Source: Otis tarda (taxonomy: Eukaryota > Chordata > Aves > Otidiformes > Otididae). Taken from it: a stretch of 64,000 nt of DNA. The translations under genes were made by a program, and so were the position numbers. Where the stretch lies: positions 210,007,553-210,071,552 of the forward strand of contig CM048552.1 in assembly GCA_026413225.1 (NCBI GenBank), given 5' to 3'. Below, piece after piece: positions 11,477 to 24,369 of this stretch (the stretch's first letter is position 1; every line of letters starts with the position of its first letter). The notes below the pieces were generated by a model. It ran no database searches and was not told where the DNA came from. It was given only the letters and a program-made list of their open reading frames with translations.

Positions 11477-14400
11477 CACAAAACTGAATGGAAGGAGAGT
11501 TGCAGATCAAATAATTTTTCATGCTGAAACCAAGACTAGGTGGAAACTTTCTTCACCTTAAGAAAATGAATAGAATAAGAAATAAAGTCCATTCACAATA
11601 TGCAAAAGAGAAGCTTCTACACATGGCAGGTTTATTCTGTGGGCAGACTTATGTCCTTCTTCCAGGAATGGCTATAAAGATAAAAAATAAAAAGGAATAA
11701 CACAACTCTAAACCATTAAGAACTTTCAAATAAAGTTATCAACTGGGAAACTTAGCAAAGAATTGTTGTTGGTGGCAAGTAGTAAAAATCTTTGAGGAAC
11801 TGTCTGATTCTGCAGATTGTTCTAAAACACTTCTCCAGTTCCTCCACATCCAAAATAGGAATAGTCCCTCTTCACTTACAGTTAAAGGGAGTTGTAAAGT
11901 TTAATTGTCAGCAGATGACAAAAAAAAAGTTCACTCTCAGTAATGCACAGTGATGAAACAGTAATGAAACAGTGCTGGGTCCCTCATGTGTCTTCATTAC
12001 GTGGAAGTTTTCCATGATTAGCCAAATTCACGCCAACATACCCAGCCTTGGGTCATTTAGAAAATTGGAACTGTAGCAATTGCTGTTATTAAAGGGATGA
12101 ATGAAGGGACAGTTTGTGTTCAGTTCCAGTATCCTCCAAAAGGTATTGAAATGTATTGCTGTTCCTGAAACACTTTCACCAATATACAATTTTTTGCTAC
12201 TTTCCCTGGTCTCATAGTCCATTTCCCTTGACTCAGAGACATCAAATATAAAAATCTTTGGCAAAAGCAGATGTTACATAATTTCAAACTTGAGTACTGA
12301 ATTTTGGAGTTGCTCTGCTCCTTGACATCTGAGGTTATTTATTTTTATTTCTCAGAAGTCCAATAAATTTACCAATTGAATTCAGGTCAGGGTCATTAAA
12401 GGAAACTGATTTATGTAAGGAAGCAGCTGATTTTTGTGAGAGCATGGGAATCTTCATACTGTACTCAAGCAGAGCTAGAAGAAAAATTATAAATGTATTA
12501 CTCTTTAATGGCATGGCTTATCATGGTGTGAGGCCAAGAGGGACATGGGAAAAGAAGTATGACTCAGCATCTGGGTTCTTTTTTGTTCCAGGTAGAAAGC
12601 TACTGTAGCTCCTCCTAAAGTATCAGCTCTCCTGCTTGTACCTGCAGTGGTTGATAAGTGAAGATAAGGCAGGATCTGTCTCCTACCTATGTTCTCCCTC
12701 TGCACCAGATCGAGTGAGTGGGATGTTTGGGTGATCTGGATGAGCTGGTCAAGAGTTTGCCTTTGTGTGTTTGTGTGTGCAAAAGAAAGGATTGAAAGGG
12801 AGGACAGCTCAGTCCTCGCCATTTCCTTTAGTGGGCAGAAGAAGCAAAGCCCAAGCTAACCCTCTTTTGTGTTGCAGTGCTGGTAGAGGACGTGCAAGGA
12901 AGTGGTTCCAGTACACCGGCCCATGCTGAACTTCTGGGAAAATTCCATGGCTTTTAATGGTAACCGCTCTAAGATAGTGTGGAAAACCTCTGTAGTTTGT
13001 CCTGATGAGACAGAAACCTGCCACCTTCAGAGGGAGGCCTGGGTCTAGATAGGCTTGTACAAGTAAGATTATGGTTGACTCTTCTCCAGTGCTTCTCTCC
13101 TGGTCTGTGACTAAGGCCACCTTCTGCACACAGGATTGCAGAGTGGAGAGGGGCAACAGACTGCTGAAATTATAGTCACAGTCCCTGAGGGGTCATGCTC
13201 TGCTGCTGTCCCTCCCCTCAATGCCCAGACACACCAGTGGTAACCATGAGTAACAATCAAGCCTGAGAGAGAAGTGGCCAGGTTTTCCATAAAATGGCTA
13301 AAAGATCATCAGGAAAAGAACAGGCACGGAAGAAAAATGATGTTTTGGAGCTGTTTGTCTTTGTGTTGCATCACAGAATGAAACTATGTTCTGGAAGAAA
13401 CTCAGATGCAGTTGGGAAATGTCCTGAGCTTCCAAAACAGCTGGCTAGCTTACATGCAAGAAATTTGGAAGAAAGGACACAGAATACTGTATGAGGAAAA
13501 TAATCCTCTCCTGGGTTCTATATGAAGGCTTTAAGAAGCATCGGCTTTGTATTAAATTTACAGGCCCTTTTTTCCTCACAAAGGTGGTCTCTCCCCTGTG
13601 AAGCAATTAGCTATTAAGAATCAGTTTCATCTTTGTCCTCATGATTCAAGCCACGCATTTGTGTTCATTGCAGAAGGCAAGTTAAGTCCCTTATGTAGAG
13701 AGCCCTATATAATTTTATAGTCGTCTGCAGAAAGAACATAACTCAGTGTAATTTGTGTTGCACAGCTCACCTATTGTGTAGCACTGGGTGCACTTGCAAA
13801 GCCATCTATTAGGAGAGCTGTCGTGGTGGTTGTTCAGCGGTACGAGCGGAGTCGCTGCTTTTGGGAGGTGATCTGGTAAGGTGGTATAGTGTTCAGTGAA
13901 TGGGGATGCTCAGAAGATGTCTCCACAGGCAGACAGTTCTGCACTGGCATGCTCTTGCATCACATTTTTAAAAAAATAGTGTGTGCTGTTAATATTTTTA
14001 ACCACCATGGGCAACGTAGAAAAAACAGAAAAAATTTATATTGTACTAAACCATTTTGTTCTTCTGAGGAAAATACCTGGATTCTGTCTCTGCTGTGGCT
14101 CTGGACAGATACAAAGAAGATACCCAGGTTAAATGTACAGTTAAAGACACATTTGATTAAAAGAAAGATAGTGGTGATACTGGTATGGCATTGAGATGCC
14201 CAGGGGAATTATTTCTCTCATTGTCAGTAGGTCTGGTACCAGCATTGCTGTTATCGTTCCTCTAAGTAAGCAGGATACACGCTGCACTGCAAACAAAAAA
14301 GGCTGCTGGAGTAGGCCACCTTTCTGTCACTTAGTGAAGAATGTGTAAAACCAGCTGAAGTGTCTCATTCTCTGTCTGGCCCACCAGTCAACCAGACCTT

Positions 14401-14555
14401 GCTAAAAGGCAGCTTTACAGATGGATGTGTGTGATTGAATTCTCAGATGTTATGATAAGGTGTACAGTACTGCAGGCAGGGGGGCATCCCAATGCACACA
14501 GGATGATGCAGCATAGGGACTTTGGTCCATATTCTTCATTTATATCTTTAGAGTT

Positions 14556-14942
14556 GTAGAATCATCCCTGCAAGGAGCAGGGACATCTCCAACCAGATGA
14601 GGTTGCTCAGAGCCCCATCCAAACTGGCCTTGAATGTTTCCAGGAATGGGGCATCCACCACCTCTCTGGGCAACCTGTTCCGGTGTTCCACCACCCTCAT
14701 TGTAAAAATTTTTTCCTTATTTCCAGTCTGAATCTACCTCCTTCTATTTATAAATCATTACCCCTTGTCTTTTCACAACAGGCCCTGCTGAAGAGTCTCT
14801 CCCCATCTTTCTTACTGGGAGGCCACTATAAAGTCTCCCCGGAGCCTCCTCTTCTCCAGGCTGAACAGCCCCAACTGTCTCAGCCTGTCCTCATAGGAGA
14901 AGTGCTCCAGCCCTCTGATCATCTTAGTGGCCTCCTCTGGAT
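14556..14942 (-). mobile_element. CR1 LINE fragment, reverse strand, tail partly lost
   Basis: The reverse complement of a CR1 3' end. A short tail remnant (TAGAATCAT) is joined directly to CCCTGCAAGGAGCAGGGACA, so about 40-50 bp between tail and block (the usual GGTTGGAAGGGACC section) is missing. The rest covers the ORF2 C-terminus up to CCTCAATAGG-equivalent positions near 14942, including CAACCTGTTCCGGTGTTCC and CTTCTCCAGGCTGAACAGCC. Frames are disrupted. It is a 5'-truncated copy with a small internal deletion near its 3' end. Confidence 0.92.
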
Positions 14943-16288
14943 TTACTGTGTAAATCCGTTACACAGGTCAATGACTACTAATCCTCTGCACCAGCAATTT
15001 TTGTGTAGGATCACCCTCCTGTCAACACACTAAATCCAAAAGGTCCATGCATTGAAGTTCCTTGTGAATAGGTTTAGAATTGCTGTTCAGGCATCTGCAT
15101 TTCCATTTGGATCACAAAGAAAAAATGTTGAAAGCCTTAGTGTGAACAACAGAATCCCTAGCTGAGGTCACTTTCGTTAGCTGAATTTAATTTTCAGTGG
15201 AGATAGACATCTTGAAGCAGATGGATAAAGAAAGGAGAAAGTCTGAAAAAATACATGTCGGTTGAAACGTTAGTACCAAGGCAAACAGAAGACAAGGAAC
15301 ATGAGGTCAAAGCAAACAAGGAAACAAGAAGAAAGGTCCCCAGACAAACCTGTGATGACCAGTTCGGGTCATTATTTTCATGGATGCAGCTATCTAGAAG
15401 AGTAGGAAGCATGGCAAACCTATTGAATGGATGTAGTTTCTTCCATTGCTGAAGAACAAATGAGAGTATTCAAGGAGTGAGGATACTGCAATGAAGGAAA
15501 AGGAGAACAAGAGCAGAGAATGATGAGTGACCTTCTGCAGCACAAGAATTAAAGACATACCCAATAAAATTTCCAAATAGTGGATTTAAAAACACCACCA
15601 GGCATGTTTTTCCACAATATGCATAACTAAAACGTGGAGGTCATAGCCCCAAGTTATTTTAGATGCCAAAAAAGTAAAGAATTTTAAAAGAAATAAAAGA
15701 ATTAGCAGCAAATGGACCCTTTGATGGCTGTTAAACAGCATATTACAAATGGAAACGTTGCTGTAAGAATTCGCTGTATTGCTGAAAGTGTGAGGAAGCA
15801 GGAAACTGAGGCGATATACTAGGGAAGGATCACTACAGATTTTCCCTGTTTTTTAAAGTCTTTTTCTAAGCATCTGCAGTACTTTCAGTGAAAGGTCATG
15901 ACTATAACCCTCTATTGCTCATCTGAGGTTCTTAATAGCACTATATATTCAAAACAGGTCCTCTCTTTTCCCTTATTGCAGTCATTGGATTTGATCCACT
16001 TTTTCAGACTCATTCTTTCTAACTCTCAATGAGGACAGGGAAGCACATGCTGTAAGGTATTCTTATTCATCACATGACATGATTAAATTGTGTTCTTTTC
16101 TTCAGGATGCAACCACTTCAATAGTTAGGAAATGAAAAGTGACTCTAGATTCTGAAACACTTTGGTCAGTAAGCATTGGGTTTTTGGTTCCATTAAGCAT
16201 CTTGCTGCAGTGGCCACTCTCAGAGAGGAGAAACTGAAAGGGATACTAATTTATATATTCCAGATGAACTGATTCCTGTAAGTTACAT

Positions 16289-16339
16289 TTTGGTCCAAAA
16301 GACTCTGCTCTGTATTTGGTCCAAATACCCTCTGCTGTA
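16289..16339. repeat. Two-copy diverged tandem duplication
   Basis: TTTGGTCCAAAAGACTCTGC (unit to 16314) is followed directly by a second, slightly different copy beginning TTTGGTCCAAATACCCTCTG (16315-16339). The units are 26 and 25 bp. Confidence 0.75.
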
Positions 16340-18169
16340 TTTCATATGTTTGAAGGACAACGTGCTTTGTTTTCATTAGCAGCAAGCCTGATATTTCTGT
16401 AATGTCTTCAGATACTTTTTGACTTTTCTTGCATGTTCCTTCTTATTTGTGCCAGTTAGTAATATGTCTCCCAGATAAGAAGCACTGCCATTTAACTCCC
16501 AGCAGACCAGGCTTTTCTGCGCTGAAACACTGGAGCTTATTAACTTGGAAGATACTTAAGCTAACATTCATTTTAGCCCATCTCATACTGCTTGGCTGGT
16601 ACTTCCTTAATAGAAAATGAACCACATTTTCCACCCTAGTATTTTCTTGAATCCCAGTAAATCATAATTTATTTCTGTTTATTAATTGTATTTAGCTAAT
16701 TGATGCTGATATTAGCTGTATTGAAAACTGAAAGTGCTTTATGTGCCAGCACAGTTGAACATACACTTTTCAGACATTAGAAGAAAAATATAGTTCCTTT
16801 GAGACATAAACTCTAATTCTGCAAAAGCTGTAGTTTTAAAAAGGGTCTCTTCTTGTCTCCTGAATAGCTTAGAGTGGGATTCATACCTACCTACCCAATA
16901 GACATCTACCATTTAAGAATTTACACCCAAGATAATCATCCTGGATTCCCCTTATAATCAATAAAGTGCATTTGTAGATCATCGTGCTCAGGAACAAATA
17001 TGGACTTCTGCTTAGTCTGGAATGAATTTCCCTCTGAGTATCAGAAGAGTCTGTAATGTGCTTGCACTGTAATGTCTGTGCTTGATCAGGTAAATCTTAC
17101 CTTAGTTTCTTGGTAGTTTGCTTAGAATTACAAAATGTTACAGAATAAATGATGTCACTGGTGGGACATCATGTCTGTAGCTCAGGACGTTGAGTCCAGA
17201 ATGGGTTTAGAAATGGATGGATGACCTTGTTACCACCCGACCTTTTGTTCAGGCTAAATAACCATCAACTCTTTTTCTCTTTTCTTGAACTTAGGTAGTT
17301 TTTATTGCTACCTTCTACACTTTCTTGAAAGGTCCACATCTTTCCTGAAGTGCAAGGTGAAAACCCGGAGACAATAGACCAGCCGAAGCTGTCGCTGTGG
17401 GATGTGTTCTCAGGAGGCATATTCCCACTTATGTTTCCTACTGCTGTTTGCATTGCTCATGTCATTGCTGGCTTATTTTCAGACCCTGATCCACTACAAT
17501 GTACAGATTCTTTCTGCAGAACTGCAGTGTGAGTGGCTGCTCCCCTTTTGTGTGTGCGTTGCTGATGACTCCTGCCTCACCCTGCTAAACAGCATACATT
17601 TTTTCTCCTCGCAGCACATTTCTCCAATTTTTCAAGATGATTTTCAGCAACAATCCTGTCCTCCAGTGGACTGGCAATTCCTTCCAGCATAGTGTCATAT
17701 GCTTATTAAACACTCTGTTGTGCTTCATCCAGGTCTTTTGCAGTGGTAATACAAGACCTAAGGCAAACCTTTGCTCAACAGCATGGCATACGTCCTCCTT
17801 TTTGTCCACAAGCCATTTTTTTGCTCGTTGTCAGAAAATTCTCTGTTCAGAGGCTGAAAATCCAGCTGTGATTGGGAATGGCAAATAATCTATTATAATC
17901 TTGTTTTGAGTTTATAATTATAATTATTTTACCAAAGACAGTTTAGTCCTTACTGATGAATAACCATTAAAACAACTTGATCTGGGAATCAATAGATCTT
18001 TAGAAAAAATGTGGTATTTTTCTGCTAACCAAGACAATATTTGTCTCCATACGCAATATGTATGTGGATGTGGAGACATACATCTATACCCATATAGGTA
18101 TATATGTAGGATTTTCTATGTGTCTGTAGGTAGTAATGCAGCGTAACATATACTTATTCTGATCATTAT

Positions 18170-18860
18170 GTCTCACATTTTCGCTATATAAGATGATGAA
18201 TGATACATTTCCTTTCTACCAGATGATTAATGGTTTATGTGCAATTTGTGTCAAATTACATTTAAATGGGAATAAAATTCAATTAAATGCACAGAAACAT
18301 TTAATGATTAATTTAATAAAGCTACCTTCAGTGAAGTAGATATATCAGGGAAAAGAGTTAATGAAAAATGTTTTATATTCAAAACATACTTTAATAAACA
18401 AATGAAATATTGCCACTAATTAGTTAGCAAATATTGCTAGTTCTTATCATCATGCCCTTTAAGATTTTAAAACTACTGGATCTCATCTGCTCTGATTTTA
18501 TCTTTTGTCATAAACCAGAGGAAGAAGAGAAACTTCTACTTTTTCTGTCTGCATTTTGAAAGAAAGAGTTACCAAACCTATATTTGATTAAATGAAAATT
18601 AATGTTTTCACTTGGCAAAATTAATATTATCACTTGCAAAAGAGAGTCCATATGTCCAAAACAGTTTTATAACTTGAGCAAATTCTGGTTTCAGGTAATG
18701 AGTTGGTAACATCAACCAATTCAACAGTTTGCATTTCTTTAAAAATTTTAAGCAGTAAACATATATTTGAATTGAAATAATTAAATTACTTTATTCTTCA
18801 GTACTGATAGTCATAATACCAAATGCCTTATTTTAAGGCAAAACACATTTTTCTGTAGTA
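18170..18860. promoter_or_regulatory. Possible conserved non-coding element, AT-rich
   Basis: Repeat-free, very AT-rich DNA with many TAAT/ATTA cores (GATGATTAATGGTTTATG, AATGATTAATTTAATAAAGC) and no long ORF. Such clusters of homeobox-type half sites are frequent in deeply conserved enhancers, but AT-richness alone produces them by chance. This is texture-based inference. Confidence 0.25.
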
Positions 18861-21800
18861 AGAACTAATTTAAGTAATAATCAGTTCTTGTCTTCTTTGT
18901 TAACACATAGACTTAAAGCAATTGAAAATGGCAGTTAAAGTGAAGGGCATTCATTTCATCCAAGGAAAGCAGATCCACAGGTCATCCAAAACATCTCTTC
19001 AAGGGGGAAAAAATACATAAACTAACCAAAATCACTGATGAGTGACACTAGACATCAAATGTTGCATTTGTTAGGACCACCTGACATTTATTTAATTCTG
19101 AAAATAACTGTGATAGATGAGTCATTTTTCTTGCTACAGCAGAGGTGGGTTTATGGTCTGTTTCTGTTAGTGTGAAGGCAGCCTCCACATCCTTGTGGAC
19201 AGGTATCTCCAAAGCGGGGAGCAGAGGGGCACGGGGAAGGGAAACTCGGACCTGGCTGCACCCCCCTGCCTCTGGTAAGGCTCAGACTGCACATCTCTCT
19301 GCCCTGCCCGTATCCATTCAAGGTGAATGCCAAGCCAGGAGGATGTGGACAAGTACCGATTCACTGTCTGGGTGATTGCTTTGATATGATAACCACGATG
19401 ACGGATATAATGTGTTTGAATGGGAGCTGATGTTTCCAGCTTGGTTTGGAGTCCAACAGCAAGCAGGGAAATAGCTGCAAAATTCAGTGCGGATTCACTT
19501 CTTACTATGACCATTACTCAGAGCAGGAGCTGACATTGTCCTCCTGGAGCCCTGTGTTTTTCCTTTGCCATTACTTCAGCTGGACATAGCCATCCCTTGT
19601 TTGGATGCTCCCTGATTGCCGTGGGGCTCTTGGGTTAGCTTGGCGGCAACTTGCTTGGGTCCTGCTGGCCTGGACCCTGGGCAGTGAGTGTAAAAGCCAT
19701 ACAGATAGATTTTCACCAGTGTAGAGCAGGAGCTCAAGAAAATCCAGTATTCTCCTTCAGACCTTGACTTTTGAAGTAAATTCAAGTGGGGATTTTGCCT
19801 CGGGCATTTTAAAATCCTGATGAATGTGCGGGGCAGGGAGCAGCATGACATAAGTGTGTCTGATTTATACCTCTTACTGACGTAAATGTGGTACGAGCAA
19901 GTGGCAGGTGTTTGCAGGCATTTACAGGTCATATCTGAATTTTTTCCAGTGCTGGGGTAGTGCTCTTGGAGCAGATGATCAACAGGACTTGGAGCAGATG
20001 ACCAACAAGACATTTTACAACATCCTTGCCACTCAACATATTATTGCAGGTAAATAATGGCCTTTCAGTGAGCATCTTCTTCACGAGTAGGATGTAGGGA
20101 GGTTGACGTTTTCATGGACACCACCTTAAAAAGATGCTCTTGTCCTTGAAGGAATAAGAATTCCTGTTACGCAGGTACCAGAAAGAATTCTGCTGAAACA
20201 GAAAGCTTTCATTTTGCTTTGTCTTTGCTTTGTAAACTCGTAGAGGTGGTACTGTGTCATTCAGATCTGGAGGTTTTATTCATTATTAAGCAGAAGAGAA
20301 ATAATGCTGAAAGGGGGAAAAAACTATATACAAAAATGCAAGGGTTTTTTTGACAGAACAGTCTCCTATCTCAGAGACTGTGTTCTCCAAGCCGGAACAG
20401 GAATGCAGGCCAGAAGTATTCCTCAGGAACAGAAGAAATTACTACAGGGATGTTTGTATGAGAAGACAGAGTAATTTTTTTCTACACAGGGAAGAGGAAA
20501 ACATCTTTGAGGTGTAACTTCTATTAGTACAGCTAATAGTCAACTTCACAATCTATTATACATTTATTTTGGGGCCCGAATGAGTGAATTTCTGTCTGAC
20601 ATCAAAGATATGGTAACCGTACAGTTAGCTCAGGAAGGATACAGAGAACTGATTTAACATGTAATAATCTAATAATTTGTTTTACTCCAATGTCAGCAAA
20701 AGCAAAGAGACCCTAAGTACAAGGAAAAAGTAATGTTCTGGATTTCTAGCTGCTTACTCTGCTGTTGTTATCAGGTAGCTGGAGACAACACAGTCAGATT
20801 GATGCCTGTATTTAATAGCAGGTGTGAAAATGCAACCTTCCCTCGTGCCTGCAGAAAGGAAAACCTGCTTTACAGGACTTCACTGCAGCACTGACTGTGA
20901 CAGTAGAGAGGTCCTTTGGGCTGTGATCACTAAGGAAGGCAGAGCACAGCTTGCTTATGCTTTACAGCTGATAGAAACTTAAGGTCTGTCTATTAGCTAG
21001 TTTTTACTTCTGGTTCTAATTAATATTTTATTTTGTGCAAAGCCTGATTTTAAGTCCTAGATTTTGACACAGAAAAGTTCCTGAGGTTTTAAGTGGTGCC
21101 GATGGACCCCTGGAGAGCTGCTGATGGATACCTGCTCACCCTCCTGTCCCTCTGCTTACTTTTAAAATGGTGGCAAACGTAACTCCTTGCTGTAGCTCTG
21201 AACTTAGCCATTGCAATTTTCTTTAGTTTTCCTTTCTGCACCTTATTTTCTAACCTAATGGCTGGCTGAATGACATATGGAGCCTTCCAGGTTTTAATCC
21301 TGCCTAGCAGATAGGGAAAAAGTCTCTGCATTTCAGTAGTAATCTACTAAAGAAATCTATTGTAGATAAAACAATTATGTCTTTCATTTGTTCTTTTTTT
21401 CTCCCTTGAGCTGACATACAGTTCTTTCCAACTCCATAAAGGTGTTTTATTGCACTTACTAAAAATGTCAAGGATACTAAACAGCAATGCATAATTTACA
21501 ACAGACTTTGTAGGCAATGGAGGCCTTACAGCCACAGCTTCCTGAGAATGTATTTATTACTATTTTACTGCCTGCTGTAGTATCCAGGCTCAACTTCCAG
21601 CATATTTGGCGAAAAAACCAGAAGGGAAGGAGAGACAGGGACCGCTGATGGAAACAAGCGGGTGATTACTGGACATTTGCCAGTTTGCCTAAGATAAATG
21701 GATATTATTAACTTTGTTGACCACACTGAAGTGCTTTAATTATGCAGAAATGTAGGCAGGAAAACATTAAATCGAAAAAAAATGTGCTTGAATTAAAGTG

Positions 21801-22002
21801 TTGAGGTGCTGACAAAAAGAAGTCATCCCATTCCAGCAAGATTAAAGTCACCTCAGTTATTGGTTAAGAAGCAAAGTGAAGACAGGATCTTTAAATACAG
21901 TTTTAACATCTGGGTTCTTTGCTGGAGTTGTTGGTTAGTAATGAAGGGCAAGGTTCAGGTGGACAATAATCACAATGGCATGACACTATGTTGATGTCAA
22001 CT

Positions 22003-22676
22003 TAGAATCATAGAATCATAGAATCATAGAATGGTTAGAGTTGGAAGGGACCTTCAAAGGTCATCTAGTCCAACCCCCCTGCAAGGAGCAGGGACATCCC
22101 CGACTAGATCAGGTTGCTCAGAGCATCATCCAGCCTGATCTTGAACATTTCCAGGGATGGGGCTTCCACCACCTCTCTGGGCAACCTGTTCCAGTGTTCC
22201 ACCACCCTCAGTGTAAAAAATTTTTTCCTAATATCCAGTCTAAATCTACCTCCCTGTATCCTAAAACCATTACCCTTCGTCCTATCACAACAGGCCCTAC
22301 TGAACAGCCTCTCCCCATCTTTCTTGTAGGCCCCCTTGAGGTACTGGAAGGCCGCTATAAGGTCTCCCTGGAGCCTCCTCTTCTCCAGGCTGAACAGCCC
22401 CAACTCTCTCAGCCTGTCCTCATAGGAGAGGTGTTCCAGCCCTCTGATCATCTTTGTGGCCCTCCTCTGGACCCTCTCCAACTGGTCCATGTCCTTCTTA
22501 TTTTGGGGGCTCCAGAACTGGACACAGTACTCCAGGTGGGGTCTCACCAGGACAGAGTAGAGGGGGAGAATCACCTCCCTTGACCTGCTGGCCACGCTTC
22601 TCTTGATGCAGCCCAAGATGCGGTTGGCCTTCTGGGCCGCAAGGGCGCTTCTCGTCCACCAGCACTCCCAACGTGA
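22003..22676 (-). mobile_element. CR1 LINE fragment, best preserved copy, reverse strand
   Basis: On the + strand it opens with three inverted tail units (AGAATCATAGAATCATAG) and then the 3' block with GGAAGGGACCTTCAAAGG and CATCTAGTCCAACCCCCC. It runs through the whole ORF2 C-terminus to a point near CGTCCACCAGCACTCCCAAC. About 20 bases just upstream of the ORF fragment appear deleted relative to the copy at 2808, because GAGAAG is joined straight to the CGCCCTTGCGGCCCAG section. Its long uninterrupted frame suggests it is younger than the other copies in the window. Confidence 0.96.
22104..22616 (-). pseudogene. CR1 ORF2 C-terminal relic, frame still open
   Basis: 170 codons of the C-terminal region of CR1 ORF2, after the reverse transcriptase domain, in one frame down to the family's usual stop shortly after DALSNLI. 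Recognisable blocks are [20 protein letters not shown] (about residues 16-35), [39 protein letters not shown] and [20 protein letters not shown] near the end. The endonuclease and RT catalytic parts are absent because the insertion is 5'-truncated, so it encodes no working enzyme. The methionine at the start is an internal one, not a true start codon. Confidence 0.93.
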
Positions 22677-24263
22677 TGGAAGTGATCTGTGTAAGCACTA
22701 ACTATGATGTTTTAAAGTATTAACCAAGAAGTTCAAGAAGTCCCCAGGAGAAGACTACACAGGTAGGTACAATGGTTTGCAAGCTGTGTTTGAAGGGTAA
22801 AGTTTTTGGAGCAATGTTTTAAGTATGTACACCACACATTCTCTGCTAGGCTTTTCTAAAGGAAAGCTATCACTGCAATTTCAGTCAGGAATAGCATTTT
22901 TTTTGGCTCTGTATTGATTTCTGCTTAAGCAGCATGCACAGGTTTGTCATCATTTTAGCACATTTGTTCAGAAATGAAACTCACAAAAGCAACAAGTGTT
23001 AATTGGGCTGTGTTTAATTTTAATTTACTCTGGCAGTCAATATCTCAGACTCTGTGTAACAGCCCTTTATTTACCACGGGAAATGTCTTAAATGCTAAGA
23101 GTCAACCTGAGGAGAAGAATATTGAGGAAATATGTTCACATTAGGAAATATCTGGGCTTGCGGTAGCCCTGAGCAAGCCGGCACACAGCTCTTTCACCAG
23201 GGCTCCCAGTCCAGGCACAATCTCTTGAGTCTAGATGCCTTTTCTGAAACAGTGATAGGATCTGTCATGTCTTACAATTCTATTAGTAGTTTCCAGAGCA
23301 GGGAATGGTGGCACAGGACCCAGCTGGAATGAATTCCCTTTGGGGATGAAGTCCTTTATCACACTATTTTCATTAACTTTGCTTGAAGAACCCATAGCTA
23401 CACTTAGGATCACTTGAATGCATGATGCGAAGTTCTTTGGTAAGCGCTTGCATGATTGAAACCATTGGCTGGAAATGGCACAGAAAGAAAACTAGATGGT
23501 ATTAATGTCCTATAGCCATTAACTCCTGCACATCAGATTTCCTTCTTCCTGCATGGTACAAATGCGCAAGGTAATCAAAGCTGATAATTTCCTTTCATTT
23601 TTTTTTCTCACCTCATTCACTTTATGTCTCTAACTAGAGGCAATAAGGTGTGTCCATCAGCAATCAAAGGGGGGTTGAATCCACTAGAAGAATGGTGGAT
23701 TATTCTAAGTGATCCATCTAGATGAGTCTCACCAGTGCTGCATGCTTCTGAAGACTGCCGTAAATTGACATGCTCAGTTTAACACCCACTGCTTTTCTAC
23801 ACGGGGCTCCAACAAATACTTTGTTGACCAAGAATAAAATTCCCTTGACAACTGTAGCTGTGTAGACCTGCAATACAGTATTGCCTTTGCTAGTAACAGG
23901 CTACAAGCTTTGTGCTGAATTTGCAAGGCTGCGGGACTGAGGCGTGTCAGGTTTGCTTTGTCTGAACTCTTTGTGACCTACCTGAGCTTTGTTTTACTTG
24001 CTGTAGCTGTAACAGCAATTTTTCTAATTGGCCAGGTGTCTACGGCTAATTTGTTTTACTTTTGTTTGTCTTTCTGTTGTACCTCCATGGTTTTATGACA
24101 CAGCAGAGGAGCACAGGCAGGGGTTGAGAAGAGATGGGGCACAGGCTGGTGCTGGAGAGCCAATGGCTATAAACAACTCACCCATGGTTAGTTAAAAGAA
24201 ATGCAGACCTGGAGTGGGTCAAATCTGGTTTTTGGGGTAGCAAAGAGAACAATGAAGAAGTAT
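22677..24263. other. Unique non-coding sequence, no gene seen
   Basis: About 1.6 kb between two CR1 fragments. A stretch at about 22930-23110 (AATTGGGCTGTGTTTAATTT and following) looks like possible conserved non-coding DNA, but this is weak. Open frames are short and unrecognisable. Confidence 0.55.
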
Positions 24264-24369
24264 CAGATGAGGCTCTGAGCAACCTGATCTGGTTGAAGAT
24301 GTCCCTGCTCCTTGCAGGGGGTTGGACTAGAAAACCTTCCGACCCAAATGATTCTATGATTCTATGATC
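24264..24369 (+). mobile_element. CR1 LINE 3' tail, forward strand
   Basis: About 105 bp of the extreme CR1 3' end. GAGGCTCTGAGCAACCTGAT leads to GTCCCTGCTCCTTGCAGGGG and the tail ATGATTCTATGATTCTATGA. It is severely 5'-truncated and has no coding content. Confidence 0.92.

Larger units (their letters stand above)
3470..14555. other. Unique non-coding sequence, no gene seen
   Basis: About 11 kb of AT-rich DNA with only short chance open frames; the longest non-repeat frame, at 9541-9933, translates to nothing I recognise. It contains two CA-rich microsatellites near 5133 and 5307, a conserved-looking stretch at 7200-7660, a possible hAT terminal motif at 10097 and a degenerate short repeat at 11431-11476, listed separately. 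I see no exon, RNA gene or CpG island. Confidence 0.6.
14943..22002. other. Unique non-coding sequence, no gene seen
   Basis: About 7 kb. The open frames at 17402-17692 and 19576-20013 have no recognisable domain, and the latter overlaps a moderately GC-rich patch without CpG-island character. The interval holds a diverged tandem duplication at 16289-16339 and an AT-rich, enhancer-like region at about 18170-18860. Nothing else stands out. Confidence 0.6.

Noticed and set aside
17402..17692. 96-codon hydrophobic frame that could suggest a membrane peptide
   Set aside because: The leucine/phenylalanine-rich start is common in T-rich DNA. There is no start context, exon boundary or homology to support a gene.
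19576..20013. 145-codon open frame on the reverse strand
   Set aside because: Cysteine- and serine-rich but unpatterned translation, no family resemblance and no splice context. It lies in a slightly GC-richer patch, which lengthens chance frames.
22041..22583. 180-codon open frame on the forward strand
   Set aside because: It is the antisense shadow of the CR1 ORF2 relic at 22104-22616. The reverse-strand reading is the one that matches the CR1 protein.
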